Assembly: GCA_965261915.1 (NCBI GenBank)
Contig: CBDHDW010000013.1
Coordinates: 682,001-746,000, forward strand
Origin: JAIBDK01 sp965261915
Lineage (GTDB): Bacteria; Pseudomonadota; Gammaproteobacteria; Arenicellales; Poriferihabitantaceae
Direction of reading: 5' to 3'
Length of the DNA: 64,000 nucleotides
The position numbers and the translations under genes were made by a program. The notes under the pieces were generated by a model. It was not told where the DNA came from and searched no databases. It saw nothing but the letters and a program-made list of their open reading frames with translations. Shown here one piece after another: positions 1 to 8,965 of the stretch. How positions within the stretch are numbered: position 1 is the first letter of the stretch; each line of letters begins with the position of its first letter.

Positions 1-18
1 ATATATTAGGGAATCATT

Positions 19-816
19 TTGTCGTGCGCTGCCACTTCCGATCTCAAGTCGCATAAACCTGAGAGCCCTGCCCTCGTGGTAAACGGGCAGGGCCGGTCAA
101 AGGTGATGTTGGTGTGTGAACATGCCAGCAATCATATTCCTGCACGTTATGCGGGTCTTGGTATGATAGATTCCGCAAAGATATCGCATGCAGCCTGGGA
201 TCCGGGGGCACAGGCGGTTTCGGAACGCTTAAGTACCTTACTTGATGCACCACTTGTGATCAGTACCGTTTCCCGTCTGGTTTACGATTGCAACAGGCCA
301 CCAACGTCCACCGGGGCAATACGTGCGGTCAGTGAACAAATTGTTGTTCCGGGGAACGCATCTTTAACGACAATCGAACAAATAGAACGGGTTGAAACGG
401 TTTACCAACCGTTTACGCAAATTGTGTCAGATACGATTTCGTCTTTCGAAACCAAACCCATACTGGTCACAATTCACAGTTTTACCCAAACCCATAATGA
501 TCAGACGCGCGAAGTGGACATCGGTATCATCCACGATGCGGATGCGCATTTAGCCAAGGCAATGATTGAATTGTCGAATGCGGAAATGGACCTGAAATTC
601 GCATTGAACGAACCATATTCAAAAGCTGATGAAGTTGCCCATACACTGGAATTGCACGGCACAAAAAACAGCCTGATCAATGTGATGATCGAGGTGTGTA
701 ATGATCGGATTGAAACTGCGGAACAGCAAGATGCGATTGCGCAGATGTTGGCTGATCTACTGTCGGCAAGCCTGGCCAAGCTGAACGAAGACATCTCAAC
801 AAAAGGTGCCATATGA
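19..816 (+). CDS. N-formylglutamate amidohydrolase family protein
   Basis: A 265-residue soluble protein of the N-formylglutamate amidohydrolase (HutG-like, PF05013) family, zinc hydrolases that remove formate from N-formylglutamate or related N-formyl amino acids. Visible family motifs are VCEHASNHIP near residue 32, the DPGA and YDCNRPP segments, VTIHSFTQ in mid-protein and DIGIIHD. The start is a TTG preceded by an AGGGA-type ribosome site. The stop overlaps the start of dctQ (ATGA), so the gene is translationally coupled to a TRAP transporter operon, which suggests that the transported substrate feeds this enzyme. No other histidine-degradation gene is visible, so a hut role cannot be assumed. 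Confidence 0.85.
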   Translation: MSCAATSDLKSHKPESPALVVNGQGRSKVMLVCEHASNHIPARYAGLGMIDSAKISHAAWDPGAQAVSERLSTLLDAPLVISTVSRLVYDCNRPPTSTGAIRAVSEQIVVPGNASLTTIEQIERVETVYQPFTQIVSDTISSFETKPILVTIHSFTQTHNDQTREVDIGIIHDADAHLAKAMIELSNAEMDLKFALNEPYSKADEVAHTLELHGTKNSLINVMIEVCNDRIETAEQQDAIAQMLADLLSASLAKLNEDISTKGAI

Positions 817-1412
817 TTGGGTTTGCCGGAAAATATGTGCGCGTCGTCGATGCTGTAAACCGCCGTATCGGCCGTATTATGATGTATGGCATCTTTGTCA
901 TGGTCGCGATTTTGCTATGGTCATCGATCTCGAAAACCTTCTTTTTGCCATCGCGCTGGACGCTGGAAGTCGCGCAGTTTGCCATGGTGACCTATTACAT
1001 CCTTGGCGGTCCGTATTCGCTTCAACTTGGGGCCAATGTGCGGATGGATTTGTTTTACGGCGAATGGACTGATCGGCGCAAAGCCCAGGTCGATGCGATC
1101 ACCGTGTTCTTTTTGATGACATATCTGGGCGTATTGCTTTACGGCGCGTTTGATTCAACGGCTTATTCATTGGGCAAGCCCTATAACATGGAAAGCTTCA
1201 CGTTCTTCAAAAACCTGTTCATCGGTTTTTTCACCGGCGGATTTGAAGGCGCACAAGAGGTGATCGGACGCCTTGAACGCAGTGCAACCGCATGGCGCCC
1301 ATACCTGTGGCCGATCAAGGTTACGATGATTGTCGGGATAATATTGATGTTGCTACAAGCCATTTCAGAACTGATCAAAGACATCGCTAAAATTAAAGGG
1401 GTGACACTGTAA
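813..1412 (+). CDS. dctQ: TRAP transporter small permease (DctQ)
   Basis: A 199-residue membrane protein with about four hydrophobic segments (near residues 22-45, 55-75, 93-112 and 168-187) and the LGGPYSLQLGANVRMDLFY region typical of the DctQ small subunit. In tripartite ATP-independent periplasmic transporters this subunit pairs with DctM in the inner membrane. The start overlaps the preceding hydrolase gene by four bases, and its TAA overlaps the ATG of dctM by one base, giving a tight operon. The insert between the third and fourth hydrophobic segments is longer than in minimal DctQ proteins. Confidence 0.88.
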   Translation: MIGFAGKYVRVVDAVNRRIGRIMMYGIFVMVAILLWSSISKTFFLPSRWTLEVAQFAMVTYYILGGPYSLQLGANVRMDLFYGEWTDRRKAQVDAITVFFLMTYLGVLLYGAFDSTAYSLGKPYNMESFTFFKNLFIGFFTGGFEGAQEVIGRLERSATAWRPYLWPIKVTMIVGIILMLLQAISELIKDIAKIKGVTL

Positions 1413-2734
1413 TGTCCCATGAAATGATCGCTATAGTGATGTTCTCATCTATGATGTTGATGATGTTTACCGGCCAGCGCGTATTTGCTGCCATTGGGGT
1501 TGTAGGAGCTATTGCCGCGATTACCCTATGGGGGGTAGGCGGCTCGGATATCCCGTTTTCGTCAGCCCTGAAGTTGATGAAGTGGTATCCGCTTTTGACG
1601 CTGCCGATGTTTATTTTTATGGGCTACGTGCTGTCGGAAAGTAAAATCGCCGATGACCTTTATAAGATGTTTCATGTCTGGATGGGGCCTATTCACGGCG
1701 GGCTTGCAATAGGCACCATTGGTCTGATGGTGCTGGTGTCCGCGATGAACGGGTTGTCGGTGGCCGGTATGGCCATCGGGGCCACGATTGCGCTGCCCGA
1801 ACTGTTGAAACGCGGCTACGACAAAAAGATGGTCACGGGTGTGATCCAGGCAGGATCATCATTGGGCATCCTTGTGCCACCCTCCGTTGTGTTGGTGCTT
1901 TACGCGATGATCGCACGCCAACCTGTGGGCCAGTTGTGGCTTGCGGGCCTGTTTCCGGGTCTGATGATGGCGGGCATGTTCATTATCTATATTGCGGTAC
2001 GCTGTAAGATTAACCCGTCGCTTGGGCCGGTTCTGCCGCCTGAGGAACGTAATGTCCCATTGTCTGAAAAACTGCGCCTGTTGCGTGCGGGTCTTTTGCC
2101 TTTGGGCATATTCGCGGCCATGATGGTGCCTTTTGTCAACGGCTGGACATCGCTGGTGGAAAGCTCCGCTATTGGCGCGATGACAGCCTTTGCCGCAGCT
2201 ATCCTGAAGGGTCGCATGAACCGTCAAGTGCTGGAAGTATCCGTGCGCCAAACATTGGCTATTTCGTGCATGTTTATGTGGATCATTCTGGCCGCCCTTG
2301 GTTTCGGTGCGGTGTTTGACGGTCTGGGCGCGGTAGACGCGATTGATAACCTGTTCACTGAACGCCTTGGTCTGTCGCCCTGGGCGATCCTGATCCTGAT
2401 GCAGCTATCATTTCTGGTGATGGGCACATTTCTGGACGACACCGCCATGCTGGTGATCGTAGCACCGCTATACGTACCACTGGTCGGTGCGCTGGGATTT
2501 GATCTGATCTGGTACGGTGTGTTATACACCATCACCACACAGATCGCCTATATGACGCCGCCGTTTGGTTATAACCTGTTTCTGATGCGTGCCATGGCCC
2601 CGCGTGAAATTTCACTGCGCGATATTTATAGTTCGATCGTGCCGTTTGTGCTGATCATGGTTCTGGGCCTGGCGACCATAATGATCTTTCCGAAGATTGC
2701 GCTTTGGCTGCCGCACGCTGTTTACGGGCTATAA
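1412..2734 (+). CDS. dctM: TRAP transporter large permease (DctM)
   Basis: A 440-residue polytopic membrane protein of the DctM family, the sodium-coupled transport subunit of a TRAP system. Recognisable segments include PLLTLPMFIFMGYVLSES near residue 58, the SLGILVPPSVVLVLYAMI region around residue 150 and FLDDTAMLVIVAPLYVPL near residue 344. Length is standard for the family. It overlaps dctQ by one base and is followed after 75 bases by dctP. Substrate specificity lies mostly in the binding protein and cannot be read from this subunit. Confidence 0.92.
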   Translation: MSHEMIAIVMFSSMMLMMFTGQRVFAAIGVVGAIAAITLWGVGGSDIPFSSALKLMKWYPLLTLPMFIFMGYVLSESKIADDLYKMFHVWMGPIHGGLAIGTIGLMVLVSAMNGLSVAGMAIGATIALPELLKRGYDKKMVTGVIQAGSSLGILVPPSVVLVLYAMIARQPVGQLWLAGLFPGLMMAGMFIIYIAVRCKINPSLGPVLPPEERNVPLSEKLRLLRAGLLPLGIFAAMMVPFVNGWTSLVESSAIGAMTAFAAAILKGRMNRQVLEVSVRQTLAISCMFMWIILAALGFGAVFDGLGAVDAIDNLFTERLGLSPWAILILMQLSFLVMGTFLDDTAMLVIVAPLYVPLVGALGFDLIWYGVLYTITTQIAYMTPPFGYNLFLMRAMAPREISLRDIYSSIVPFVLIMVLGLATIMIFPKIALWLPHAVYGL

Positions 2735-2809
2735 AAGAATACTGACAAGAGCATTACCACCGCCCGCGACATGGGCATTTAACTAAACAACCAAATTGGG
2801 AAACTAAAA

Positions 2810-3844
2810 ATGACTACAAGACGTAAGTTTTTAACCACCGCCGGTGTTGGCGCTGTTGGTGCAAGCTTAGCTGCACCCGCCATCGCTCAATCCACGATCA
2901 AATGGCGTATGCAAACATATGCAGGGGCATCATTGGCAGAGCATGTCGTCACACCGGCGATCAACATGTTTAACCAAATTGCCGGCGACCGTATGCAGAT
3001 TGAACTTTTTTACGGGGATCAGTTGGTGCCAACCGGTGAATTGTTCCGTGCTATGCAAAAAGGTACAATCGACGCAGTGCAATCGGATGATGACAGCATG
3101 GCATCACCAACCGAAGTCACTGTTTTCGGTGGATATTTCCCATTTGGTTCGCGCTATAGCCTTGATGTGCCCGTATTGTTTAACCAGTATGGCCTAAATG
3201 AAATCTGGGACGAAGAATATTCCAAAGTTGGTGTTAAACACATCAGTGCAGGCGCTTGGGACCCATGCCACTTCGCCACCAAAGACCCGATCCACAGCTT
3301 GGCTGATCTAAAAGGCAAACGCGTCTTTACCTTCCCGACAGCGGGTCGTTTCCTTGAACAGTTTGGCGTCGTGCCTGTGACACTTCCTTGGGAAGACATC
3401 GAAGTTGCTATGCAAACCGGCGAGCTGGACGGCATCGCATGGTCAGGCATCACCGAAGACTACACAGTTGGCTGGGCAGATGTGACAAACTACTTCCTGA
3501 CCAACAATATTTCTGGCGCGTGGGCAGGGTCATTCTTTGCCAATATGGATCGCTGGAATGAGCTGCCGGAAGATTTACAAACCTTGTTCCGGGTTTGCTG
3601 TGACCAATCACATTACTACCGTCAGTGGTGGTACTGGGGCGGTGAAGCATCCTTGCGCGTTAACGGGCCGAAGCTGAAACTGACAACGATCCCCGATGAG
3701 GAATGGAATACAGTAGAATCTGCTGCCGTGAAGTTCTGGGATGAAATTGCAGCCGAAAGCGAAACCAAGGCGAAGGTTGTGAACATCTTCAAACAATACA
3801 ACGCCGATATGGTAAAAGCTGGACGTCCATACCGTTACGGCTAA
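2810..3844 (+). CDS. dctP: TRAP transporter substrate-binding protein (DctP), Tat-type signal
   Basis: A 344-residue periplasmic binding protein of the DctP family. The N-terminus has twin arginines (TTRRKFLTT), a hydrophobic stretch and an APAIAQS cleavage site, so Tat export is likely. The mature part contains the family's QLVPTGELFRAMQKGTIDA segment, the LKGKRVFTFPTAGRF substrate-contacting region and MQTGELDGIAWSG. It is the last gene of the hydrolase-dctQ-dctM-dctP operon and is followed directly by a strong hairpin terminator. The class resembles binding proteins for organic or keto acids, but the ligand is not determinable here. Confidence 0.92.
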   Translation: MTTRRKFLTTAGVGAVGASLAAPAIAQSTIKWRMQTYAGASLAEHVVTPAINMFNQIAGDRMQIELFYGDQLVPTGELFRAMQKGTIDAVQSDDDSMASPTEVTVFGGYFPFGSRYSLDVPVLFNQYGLNEIWDEEYSKVGVKHISAGAWDPCHFATKDPIHSLADLKGKRVFTFPTAGRFLEQFGVVPVTLPWEDIEVAMQTGELDGIAWSGITEDYTVGWADVTNYFLTNNISGAWAGSFFANMDRWNELPEDLQTLFRVCCDQSHYYRQWWYWGGEASLRVNGPKLKLTTIPDEEWNTVESAAVKFWDEIAAESETKAKVVNIFKQYNADMVKAGRPYRYG

Positions 3845-3856
3845 ACACTAAAAGTC

Positions 3857-3886
3857 GGGCGCGGGTGGTTATCCGCGCCCCTCAAT
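3857..3886 (+). terminator. Intrinsic terminator after the TRAP operon
   Basis: A perfect 8-bp GC-rich stem (GGGCGCGG / CCGCGCCC) with an 8-base loop lies 12 bases after the dctP stop codon. It is followed by a weak T-containing tail. It separates the forward TRAP operon from the convergent truncated gene that begins 20 bases further on. Confidence 0.75.
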
Positions 3887-3900
3887 ACTTTTAACATCTT

Positions 3901-4365
3901 TTAGGCACGCACCTGTCTGGAAATCTCAATTTTGACACAGTGTACAGTTGCGCCCAAAGGAACGGCAACTTTCTTGCCTTTTAACTCGGCTACGTTTGAC
4001 GCGTCAATTTTAAGCTCTGAGTGCACAACACAGTTGTCATTGTCAGAATATGCAACAGCAATATCGACGACTTGTAAATCTTGACCAGCAGCAGTTGCCA
4101 CTAAAAATGGTGTAATACCTTGCGAGAAAGAGATGTCGACATCACCAGAAGCCATAGCCGCTGACATGGCAGTCGCTGCATCAAAAGACACCCATTTTAC
4201 TGGAATGCCCAGCTCTTTTGAATATATTTCATTTGCCTGTGCAAATTGGTTTGGCATCGGCCATTCCAGGAAATAGGCAACAGTCAATTCATCTAATGCG
4301 GGCGCTGCACTTGTCGTTGCGGTAAGTGCCACAGCCATCGCTGTAAGAGTTTTTGTTATGTTCAT
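3901..4365 (-). pseudogene. 3'-truncated taurine-type ABC transporter substrate-binding protein
   Basis: The reading frame resembles TauA-type periplasmic binding proteins: a signal peptide ending near TSAAPA, then LTVAYFLEWPMPNQFA, WVSFDAATAMSAAMASGDVD and the LKGKKVAVPLGATVH segment. It has only about 154 residues where the family has about 320-340. It stops soon after the VPLG segment with an unrelated tail (EISRQVRA). The second lobe is missing, so it should not bind ligand. The ATG at 4365 is preferred over an upstream in-frame start because an AGGGAGA ribosome site lies just before it. A GC-rich hairpin at 4387-4404 lies in its leader. The lost half coincides with the junction to the TRAP operon. 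Confidence 0.78.
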
Positions 4366-4509
4366 TATTATAGTCTCCCTGTGGTGTGCCGCAGATGTGC
4401 GGCATTTCATTATGAATACACATTTAGGAATTAACCCGTGTTCATCGCATGCTTTAATCACGGTGATTCCAGCACAATAACCCTTGCAGATGAAAGCTTA
4501 TCTGCCAAA

Positions 4510-5466
4510 TTAAAACGTTTCACCAAGTTGATGCCGTGCAGCGTATAAAGCCAGCATATCGTACGCGAGGAACGCGCCCAACAATGACGTTATATCAGCG
4601 TGATCATAGGGTGGCGACACTTCAACCAGATCCATACCAACCAGATTCAGCCCCCTTAAATTCCTTAAAATTTGTAACGCCTGAGCAGAGCTGAGACCAC
4701 CGCAAACCGGTGTTCCAGTACCAGGCGCGTAGGCTGGGTCGACACAATCGATATCAAACGTGAGGTAGGTTTTTTCGTCTCCAATAATACTTTTTATCTG
4801 ATCGAGTAATGCGTCGACACCATTCTCATGAATCCAGTCGGCGTGAATAACATTAAATCCCATCGCTTCATCGTTGGTGGTTCGAATACCGACTTGTACC
4901 GATTTCTCCGGGCTAACCAGGCCTTCGTTCACGGCATGAAAAAACATCGTACCATGATCAATTCGCCCATCCTCATCATGCCACGTATCGGTATGTGCAT
5001 CAAAATGCAGCAAAGACAAAGGCCCGTGTTTTTTTACATGCGCCCTGAGCACCGGGAGTGTCAGAAAGTGGTCACCACCAAGCGAAAGTACAGCGGTATC
5101 CGAATTCAGAATACCGTCGATATGCGCTTCAATCTCAGCAGGTACTTGCTGGGGTCGACCGTGATCAAACGGGCAATCCCCATAGTCTGCAATTTTCAGT
5201 AACTCGGTCGCATCAAATTCCCATGGCCAATTGCGTTGCCAGGAAACTTCAGTCGAAGCTGCCCGAATTCCACGCGGTCCGAATCTCGTGCCAGGTCGAT
5301 TGCTGGTTGCCGTATCAAACGGAATGCCAGTTACCGCCACGTCAATTTCGGTTAAATCCTTGGTATACTTCCTTCGGGCGAAGCTCAATGCTCCCGAGAA
5401 ATTCGACTCCGGGGTTATCCCGGTGAAAGATTCTGCGGTAAAAGCCTGATCAATGGGGTTTGACAT
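4510..5466 (-). CDS. speB: Agmatinase family ureohydrolase
   Basis: A 318-residue member of the arginase/agmatinase family, manganese enzymes that hydrolyse agmatine or related guanidino compounds to release urea. The metal-ligand motifs are all present: GGDHFLT near residue 131, HFDAHTDTWHD near residue 155, and FDIDCVDPAYAPGTGTP near residue 238. Length and the conserved RPGTRFGPRGIR segment fit agmatinase better than arginase, but guanidinobutyrase or guanidinopropionase activity cannot be excluded. It lies upstream of, and on the same strand as, the truncated tauA-like gene. Confidence 0.85.
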   Translation of the reverse strand: MSNPIDQAFTAESFTGITPESNFSGALSFARRKYTKDLTEIDVAVTGIPFDTATSNRPGTRFGPRGIRAASTEVSWQRNWPWEFDATELLKIADYGDCPFDHGRPQQVPAEIEAHIDGILNSDTAVLSLGGDHFLTLPVLRAHVKKHGPLSLLHFDAHTDTWHDEDGRIDHGTMFFHAVNEGLVSPEKSVQVGIRTTNDEAMGFNVIHADWIHENGVDALLDQIKSIIGDEKTYLTFDIDCVDPAYAPGTGTPVCGGLSSAQALQILRNLRGLNLVGMDLVEVSPPYDHADITSLLGAFLAYDMLALYAARHQLGETF

Positions 5467-5615
5467 AAATTTATTGATTTAAGTTGGTGAATTTGAGAGA
5501 CAGTGGCGGAGTCTAGCAAAATTCGACAAAATGAAAAATGTTACGAGGATTTAACTTATATTCGACGGCAGTTTCAGCTATCATTCATCGTACAGATATA
5601 TAGTATCATTATAGT

Positions 5616-5734
5616 TTCGGACTTAATTTCAGGAACCATAGCGGATTACTCAAATTTCTGCGGCCAGGCTTACTATCCTCACTCGAACTGCTTGGTCATT
5701 GCCTTAACCCTCGCATCTTGCGAGGGTTTTTTTT
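5616..5734 (+). ncRNA. Candidate small RNA ending in an intrinsic terminator
   Basis: Two TATAGT boxes (5599-5604, 5610-5615) lie roughly 120 bases upstream of a textbook terminator on the plus strand, in the space between the agmatinase gene and an IS66 element. No convincing protein gene fills the interval. A short GTG-initiated frame (5503-5748) runs through the terminator and looks fortuitous. No known RNA family was recognised and the -35 boxes are poor. The terminator could instead be the relic of a lost plus-strand gene. Confidence 0.22.
5706..5734 (+). terminator. Strong intrinsic terminator
   Basis: A 10-bp perfect stem (AACCCTCGCA / TGCGAGGGTT) with a 3-base loop is followed by a run of T residues. 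It points rightward, yet no recognised plus-strand gene precedes it. The IS66 element has inserted just beyond its T-tract. Confidence 0.8.
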
Positions 5735-5747
5735 ATCCAGTTTTTCT

Positions 5748-7271
5748 GTAACTGCCCAGGTTGTTTTTAAGCGTATTTCAGTGTTGCGATAATCTGATCG
5801 GCAGGCATCATCAGTGTTTCGATGATGTTCCATCCTTGTTTTCTGGCCGTTGTGATGACGCTGCGCAGGGTCGCAAAATCCTCTGCCCCTTGTTCAGACC
5901 TGAACCCGCCCGATATTTTCTGACGTAGTTTCAGCATCCGCAGGTCGCGTTCAGCTTCGTTGTTTGTGAAGGGTACGTCGGGATCTGTCAGAAAGCGCAG
6001 GGTGCCTTCCTTGTGATCGCGCAATCGTAATGCCAGATTATGTCCTGTCCGTCGCTTCTTGCGCCCCCGTCTTCCGGGTTTTGGCGGCACGAGTGGAGGC
6101 AATTCCTCATGGAAATCCAATGCTGCGGTGATGATCCTGTCGTATCGCCGATTGATAAGCGCAACAAGCGGCGTTGAAACCGCCACGCCCTTATCCCGCG
6201 CGGCCTGTGTGACATGGTGCGCACGCCGCAGTAGCCTTTGCATCTGACCAGCCCAATCTTCCTGTTCGATTTCGACCAACGCTTGCAGTTCCCGTAAATG
6301 GTGTGCATTGCACAACGCATGGGTAACACCATCCAGCGTGAAGTAGGGCTGCCAATGATCATGCACGATACAGCCCGTGAGATTGGATAACAGATTACCG
6401 CGTTTGCTGCTGACCCGGTAGAAAGCCAGAAGCGGTGTACAGGCAACGTGAAGCCATTGCAGGCACCCCGTAATCCGGAAACCCGTCTCGTCAAGATGTT
6501 TGACGTGGACCTGTTGGGCGATCACATCCTGCAGGTGAGAAGCAACCCCCTTGAGCCGCTCTGATGCTTTGCGGTTCATGGCGGCCACAGTGGCAGGAAC
6601 CAAAGGGGCATTGAACAAATCGGCCATTATTTGCGCCAGTCTGTCTTCCGGCAGGAAATGGGCGCATTGGAGATATGTTGCCACTCCGGCGATGCGTGGC
6701 CCGTACTGCACGGGTGCCTTCACCTCCAGAGGAAACGCCGCCCTGGTTGTTTCCCCACAGTGGCCGCAAAGGCAGACATGTGCCCTGTGTTCCGTTGTCA
6801 CCAGAGGCTGTGGCTCGGGCAGGTCAAACACCTGTCGTGCGGCGTAATCCTCTGCCATTGATGGCGACAGCGGTGTGCCACATTGCCCGCAGACAGAAGG
6901 AAAGTGATCTTCAACATGATCGGGGTCTGCCGTTTGGCACAGAGTGCTTCCCTTGTGGCTTTTCTGCCCGCCTGACTTTTTACCGGATTTTCTCCGCAGA
7001 CTTTTGGTTCTGGGTTCAGCCTTGGGCTTCTTTAGGCCGTCGCTTGAAGGCGGCTTGCTACTGTTGCTGCTGTTCAAGCTGAGGCGACGCTCAAGGTCTT
7101 CAATGCGAGCCACAAGCAGGGCTATCGTTTGTGCATTCTTCTGCTTCAGCTCTTCATAAGCCTCAACTGGAACATAACCTTTGGGGGCGTCTGGAAAAAT
7201 CATAATCTTAATGAATCACATCGGGTTTCCTCAGGCAAGAGAATTATTCCTTAGGGTACCTGGGCAGTTAC
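5748..7271 (-). mobile_element. IS66-family insertion sequence, apparently intact
   Basis: A 1524-bp element bounded by 14-bp perfect inverted repeats (GTAACTGCCCAGGT at 5748-5761 and its complement at 7258-7271). It is flanked by an exact 8-bp direct repeat (GTTTTTCT, 5740-5747 and 7272-7279), the target duplication length expected for IS66. It carries only the large transposase gene, without tnpA and tnpB, as in single-ORF members of the family such as the ISBst12 group. The exact duplication indicates a recent insertion. Confidence 0.93.
5767..7203 (-). CDS. IS66-family transposase (TnpC)
   Basis: A 478-residue transposase. It has an N-terminal coiled-coil with the SLNSSNSSKPPSSDG motif, a zinc-finger-like part with CGQCG and CLCGHCG, and a DDE core with Asp in HLDETGFR, Asp in VHDHWQPYF and Glu in NNEAERDLRM. 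It closes with the usual C-terminal domain. The frame is complete and undisturbed, consistent with an active or recently active element. Confidence 0.95.
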   Translation of the reverse strand: MIFPDAPKGYVPVEAYEELKQKNAQTIALLVARIEDLERRLSLNSSNSSKPPSSDGLKKPKAEPRTKSLRRKSGKKSGGQKSHKGSTLCQTADPDHVEDHFPSVCGQCGTPLSPSMAEDYAARQVFDLPEPQPLVTTEHRAHVCLCGHCGETTRAAFPLEVKAPVQYGPRIAGVATYLQCAHFLPEDRLAQIMADLFNAPLVPATVAAMNRKASERLKGVASHLQDVIAQQVHVKHLDETGFRITGCLQWLHVACTPLLAFYRVSSKRGNLLSNLTGCIVHDHWQPYFTLDGVTHALCNAHHLRELQALVEIEQEDWAGQMQRLLRRAHHVTQAARDKGVAVSTPLVALINRRYDRIITAALDFHEELPPLVPPKPGRRGRKKRRTGHNLALRLRDHKEGTLRFLTDPDVPFTNNEAERDLRMLKLRQKISGGFRSEQGAEDFATLRSVITTARKQGWNIIETLMMPADQIIATLKYA

Positions 7272-7303
7272 GTTTTTCTGCGAATTTTGGATAACTATCA
7301 CCA

Positions 7304-8965
7304 CCCAAATCCCCAGATAGAGTAGCATCAGCGCTTCAAGGCTCGGTGAATCCCTCTTTCAAGCCTTGTGGCTGGCCATTACAGCAAATTATGGTAGCTA
7401 GTGCCGAGAGGTTTACTCAAAAACCGCTGTTCGGTGCATTATCAGTGCTAAATCGGCTATTTTTGACGCACCTGTCCTGCAGAAGCCGTTATTCTTGTTC
7501 TATGTCGGGTTAAATGGGCGGCGCTTCAAACTCCTTCAGTGCCAGCAGCACTCGTTCCAGTAGTAGTCGGTGGTTTTCCCGCATTTTTACCAAGAGTTGA
7601 CGTCCCGTCCTGACCACTTTTGCCGCGATGGCGTACAGCCGCCAGCGCAGTGTTATCGCACGATGCTGGGACAACTCCCCCGGCAGCAACTGACGCATGA
7701 GGGCACATAGATTGTAGGAGAGTGCGGAGATTAAAAAGTACAGCACATTGGCAGCAAAATCTGAACACGGCAGGGTGTCGCCACCAAAATCTCGTTTCAG
7801 TTCCTTGATTCGGTTCTCGCTGTCCTCGCCACGCTGGTTGTACCAGTGGACAATCTCGCTATCGCTAAGGCTATCCCGATTAGTGGCAATCGCACGATAA
7901 ATATAAGCCCCTGAGTTTATTTCCTCTGAACTGTTTTCTGAGTTATCTTCTGAATTATCTGATGAATCTAAATCCAGACTCGCCTGGCCGGTAACGGCTG
8001 TTCTCTGAATGATAAGGGTGAAGGGTTTTTCATACTCACCGATGCAGAAACTGGTGCGGTAGGTATCCTGACCATTGACCGCTTTGCCTTTTTTATCCAG
8101 CAAAGGCTGCCAGTCCGAAGCGCTTGCCGCTGCTATCTGCGCGCGCAGTGCGGCGCTGGTCTTGGCGCGAATGGCATACTCGATACCCTGCTTATCACAA
8201 TACTCAATGACTTTTGTTTGGTAGCCGGCAGCATCAATACGCAGCGCCTTCACGGTACAGTCTTCCGGGAGCGACTGCTGGCATTGCTGGATAAACGGCT
8301 TATTATCTTTCGCTGGCGGCACATTGCCGTGACGGAAATCCACGGCCACGATCTGCCCGGTTTCCGCAATATGCCCCACCATCGGCATAAAACCCTTGTT
8401 CTTGTTGTAAGTCCACCGTGCACCCGCTTTATGGGCCACAATTTCAGTGGCATCAATGTCCAGTGTGACTTCCTTACAGCGATGCAAGGCTACCTTCAAT
8501 AAGGCTTTATTCACCTTTACCCAGGCAGCCTGGATTTGCGGCTGGCTTCCCATTCGCCTGAGCCAATCTCCAATCGTGGTCGCCTGGGGAAGTTTCTTGA
8601 GATCCAGCACGGTGCGCAGTGCTTCATCATCCTGAAGGTTGCGAACCTCATCCAGGTGAAAACTGCCTTCATGCTGCATCAGGATGAGGGGCTTGATGAA
8701 CTCCGAGGGCTTATACCCACGATTGCTTTTAGGCTGGGGGAAGTGCTTGTCGATTCGCTCAGACAGGTTCAGGGAGTCCATTAGTTGAGCAATCGCCAAT
8801 AAACCGGCACGAGAGGTGAGTAAATCGTTCGTTGTATCGAGTTTGTAGGGTAGAATAGTCATCAGCCTTGAGCTGTGCACCCATTGGGTGATGGTGGGTT
8901 TGAGAGCAAACCATTATACAGCCAAGGCTTCCTGCGTTTAAGAGATTTCTATCTGGGGATTGGGG
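7304..8965 (-). mobile_element. IS1380-family insertion sequence, apparently intact
   Basis: A 1662-bp element with 17-bp imperfect terminal repeats, 16 of 17 matching: CCCAAATCCCCAGATAG at the left and the complement of CCCCAATCCCCAGATAG at the right. A 5-bp direct repeat CACCA flanks it (7299-7303 and 8966-8970). Length, terminal CC and duplication size fit the IS1380 family. It lies only 24 bp from the neighbouring IS66 target repeat, so two independent insertions hit the same small interval. Confidence 0.88.
7510..8862 (-). CDS. IS1380-family transposase
   Basis: A complete DDE transposase of about 450 residues. The catalytic motifs visible are TLDIDATEI, LRIDAAGYQ and the C-terminal YNQRGEDSENRIKELK block characteristic of IS1380. 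The ATG at 8862 (MTILPYKLD) is preferred to one six codons upstream because family members start close to this motif. A Ser/Asp/Glu-rich insert lies in the middle of the protein between the second catalytic Asp and the Glu. Confidence 0.93.
   Translation of the reverse strand: MTILPYKLDTTNDLLTSRAGLLAIAQLMDSLNLSERIDKHFPQPKSNRGYKPSEFIKPLILMQHEGSFHLDEVRNLQDDEALRTVLDLKKLPQATTIGDWLRRMGSQPQIQAAWVKVNKALLKVALHRCKEVTLDIDATEIVAHKAGARWTYNKNKGFMPMVGHIAETGQIVAVDFRHGNVPPAKDNKPFIQQCQQSLPEDCTVKALRIDAAGYQTKVIEYCDKQGIEYAIRAKTSAALRAQIAAASASDWQPLLDKKGKAVNGQDTYRTSFCIGEYEKPFTLIIQRTAVTGQASLDLDSSDNSEDNSENSSEEINSGAYIYRAIATNRDSLSDSEIVHWYNQRGEDSENRIKELKRDFGGDTLPCSDFAANVLYFLISALSYNLCALMRQLLPGELSQHRAITLRWRLYAIAAKVVRTGRQLLVKMRENHRLLLERVLLALKEFEAPPI

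Noticed and set aside
4387..4404. Hairpin TGCCGCA/TGCGGCA as a terminator after agmatinase
   Set aside because: No T-tract follows on the minus strand. It sits in the leader of the tauA-like fragment, so no role could be assigned.
5503..5751. 82-codon plus-strand frame upstream of the IS66 element
   Set aside because: It starts with GTG without a ribosome site, runs through a strong terminator and has no recognisable family. It is mentioned only as a reconstruction across the insertions.
5988..6494. 168-codon frame within the IS66 transposase
   Set aside because: Same strand, other frame, inside a complete and motif-rich transposase; a shadow.
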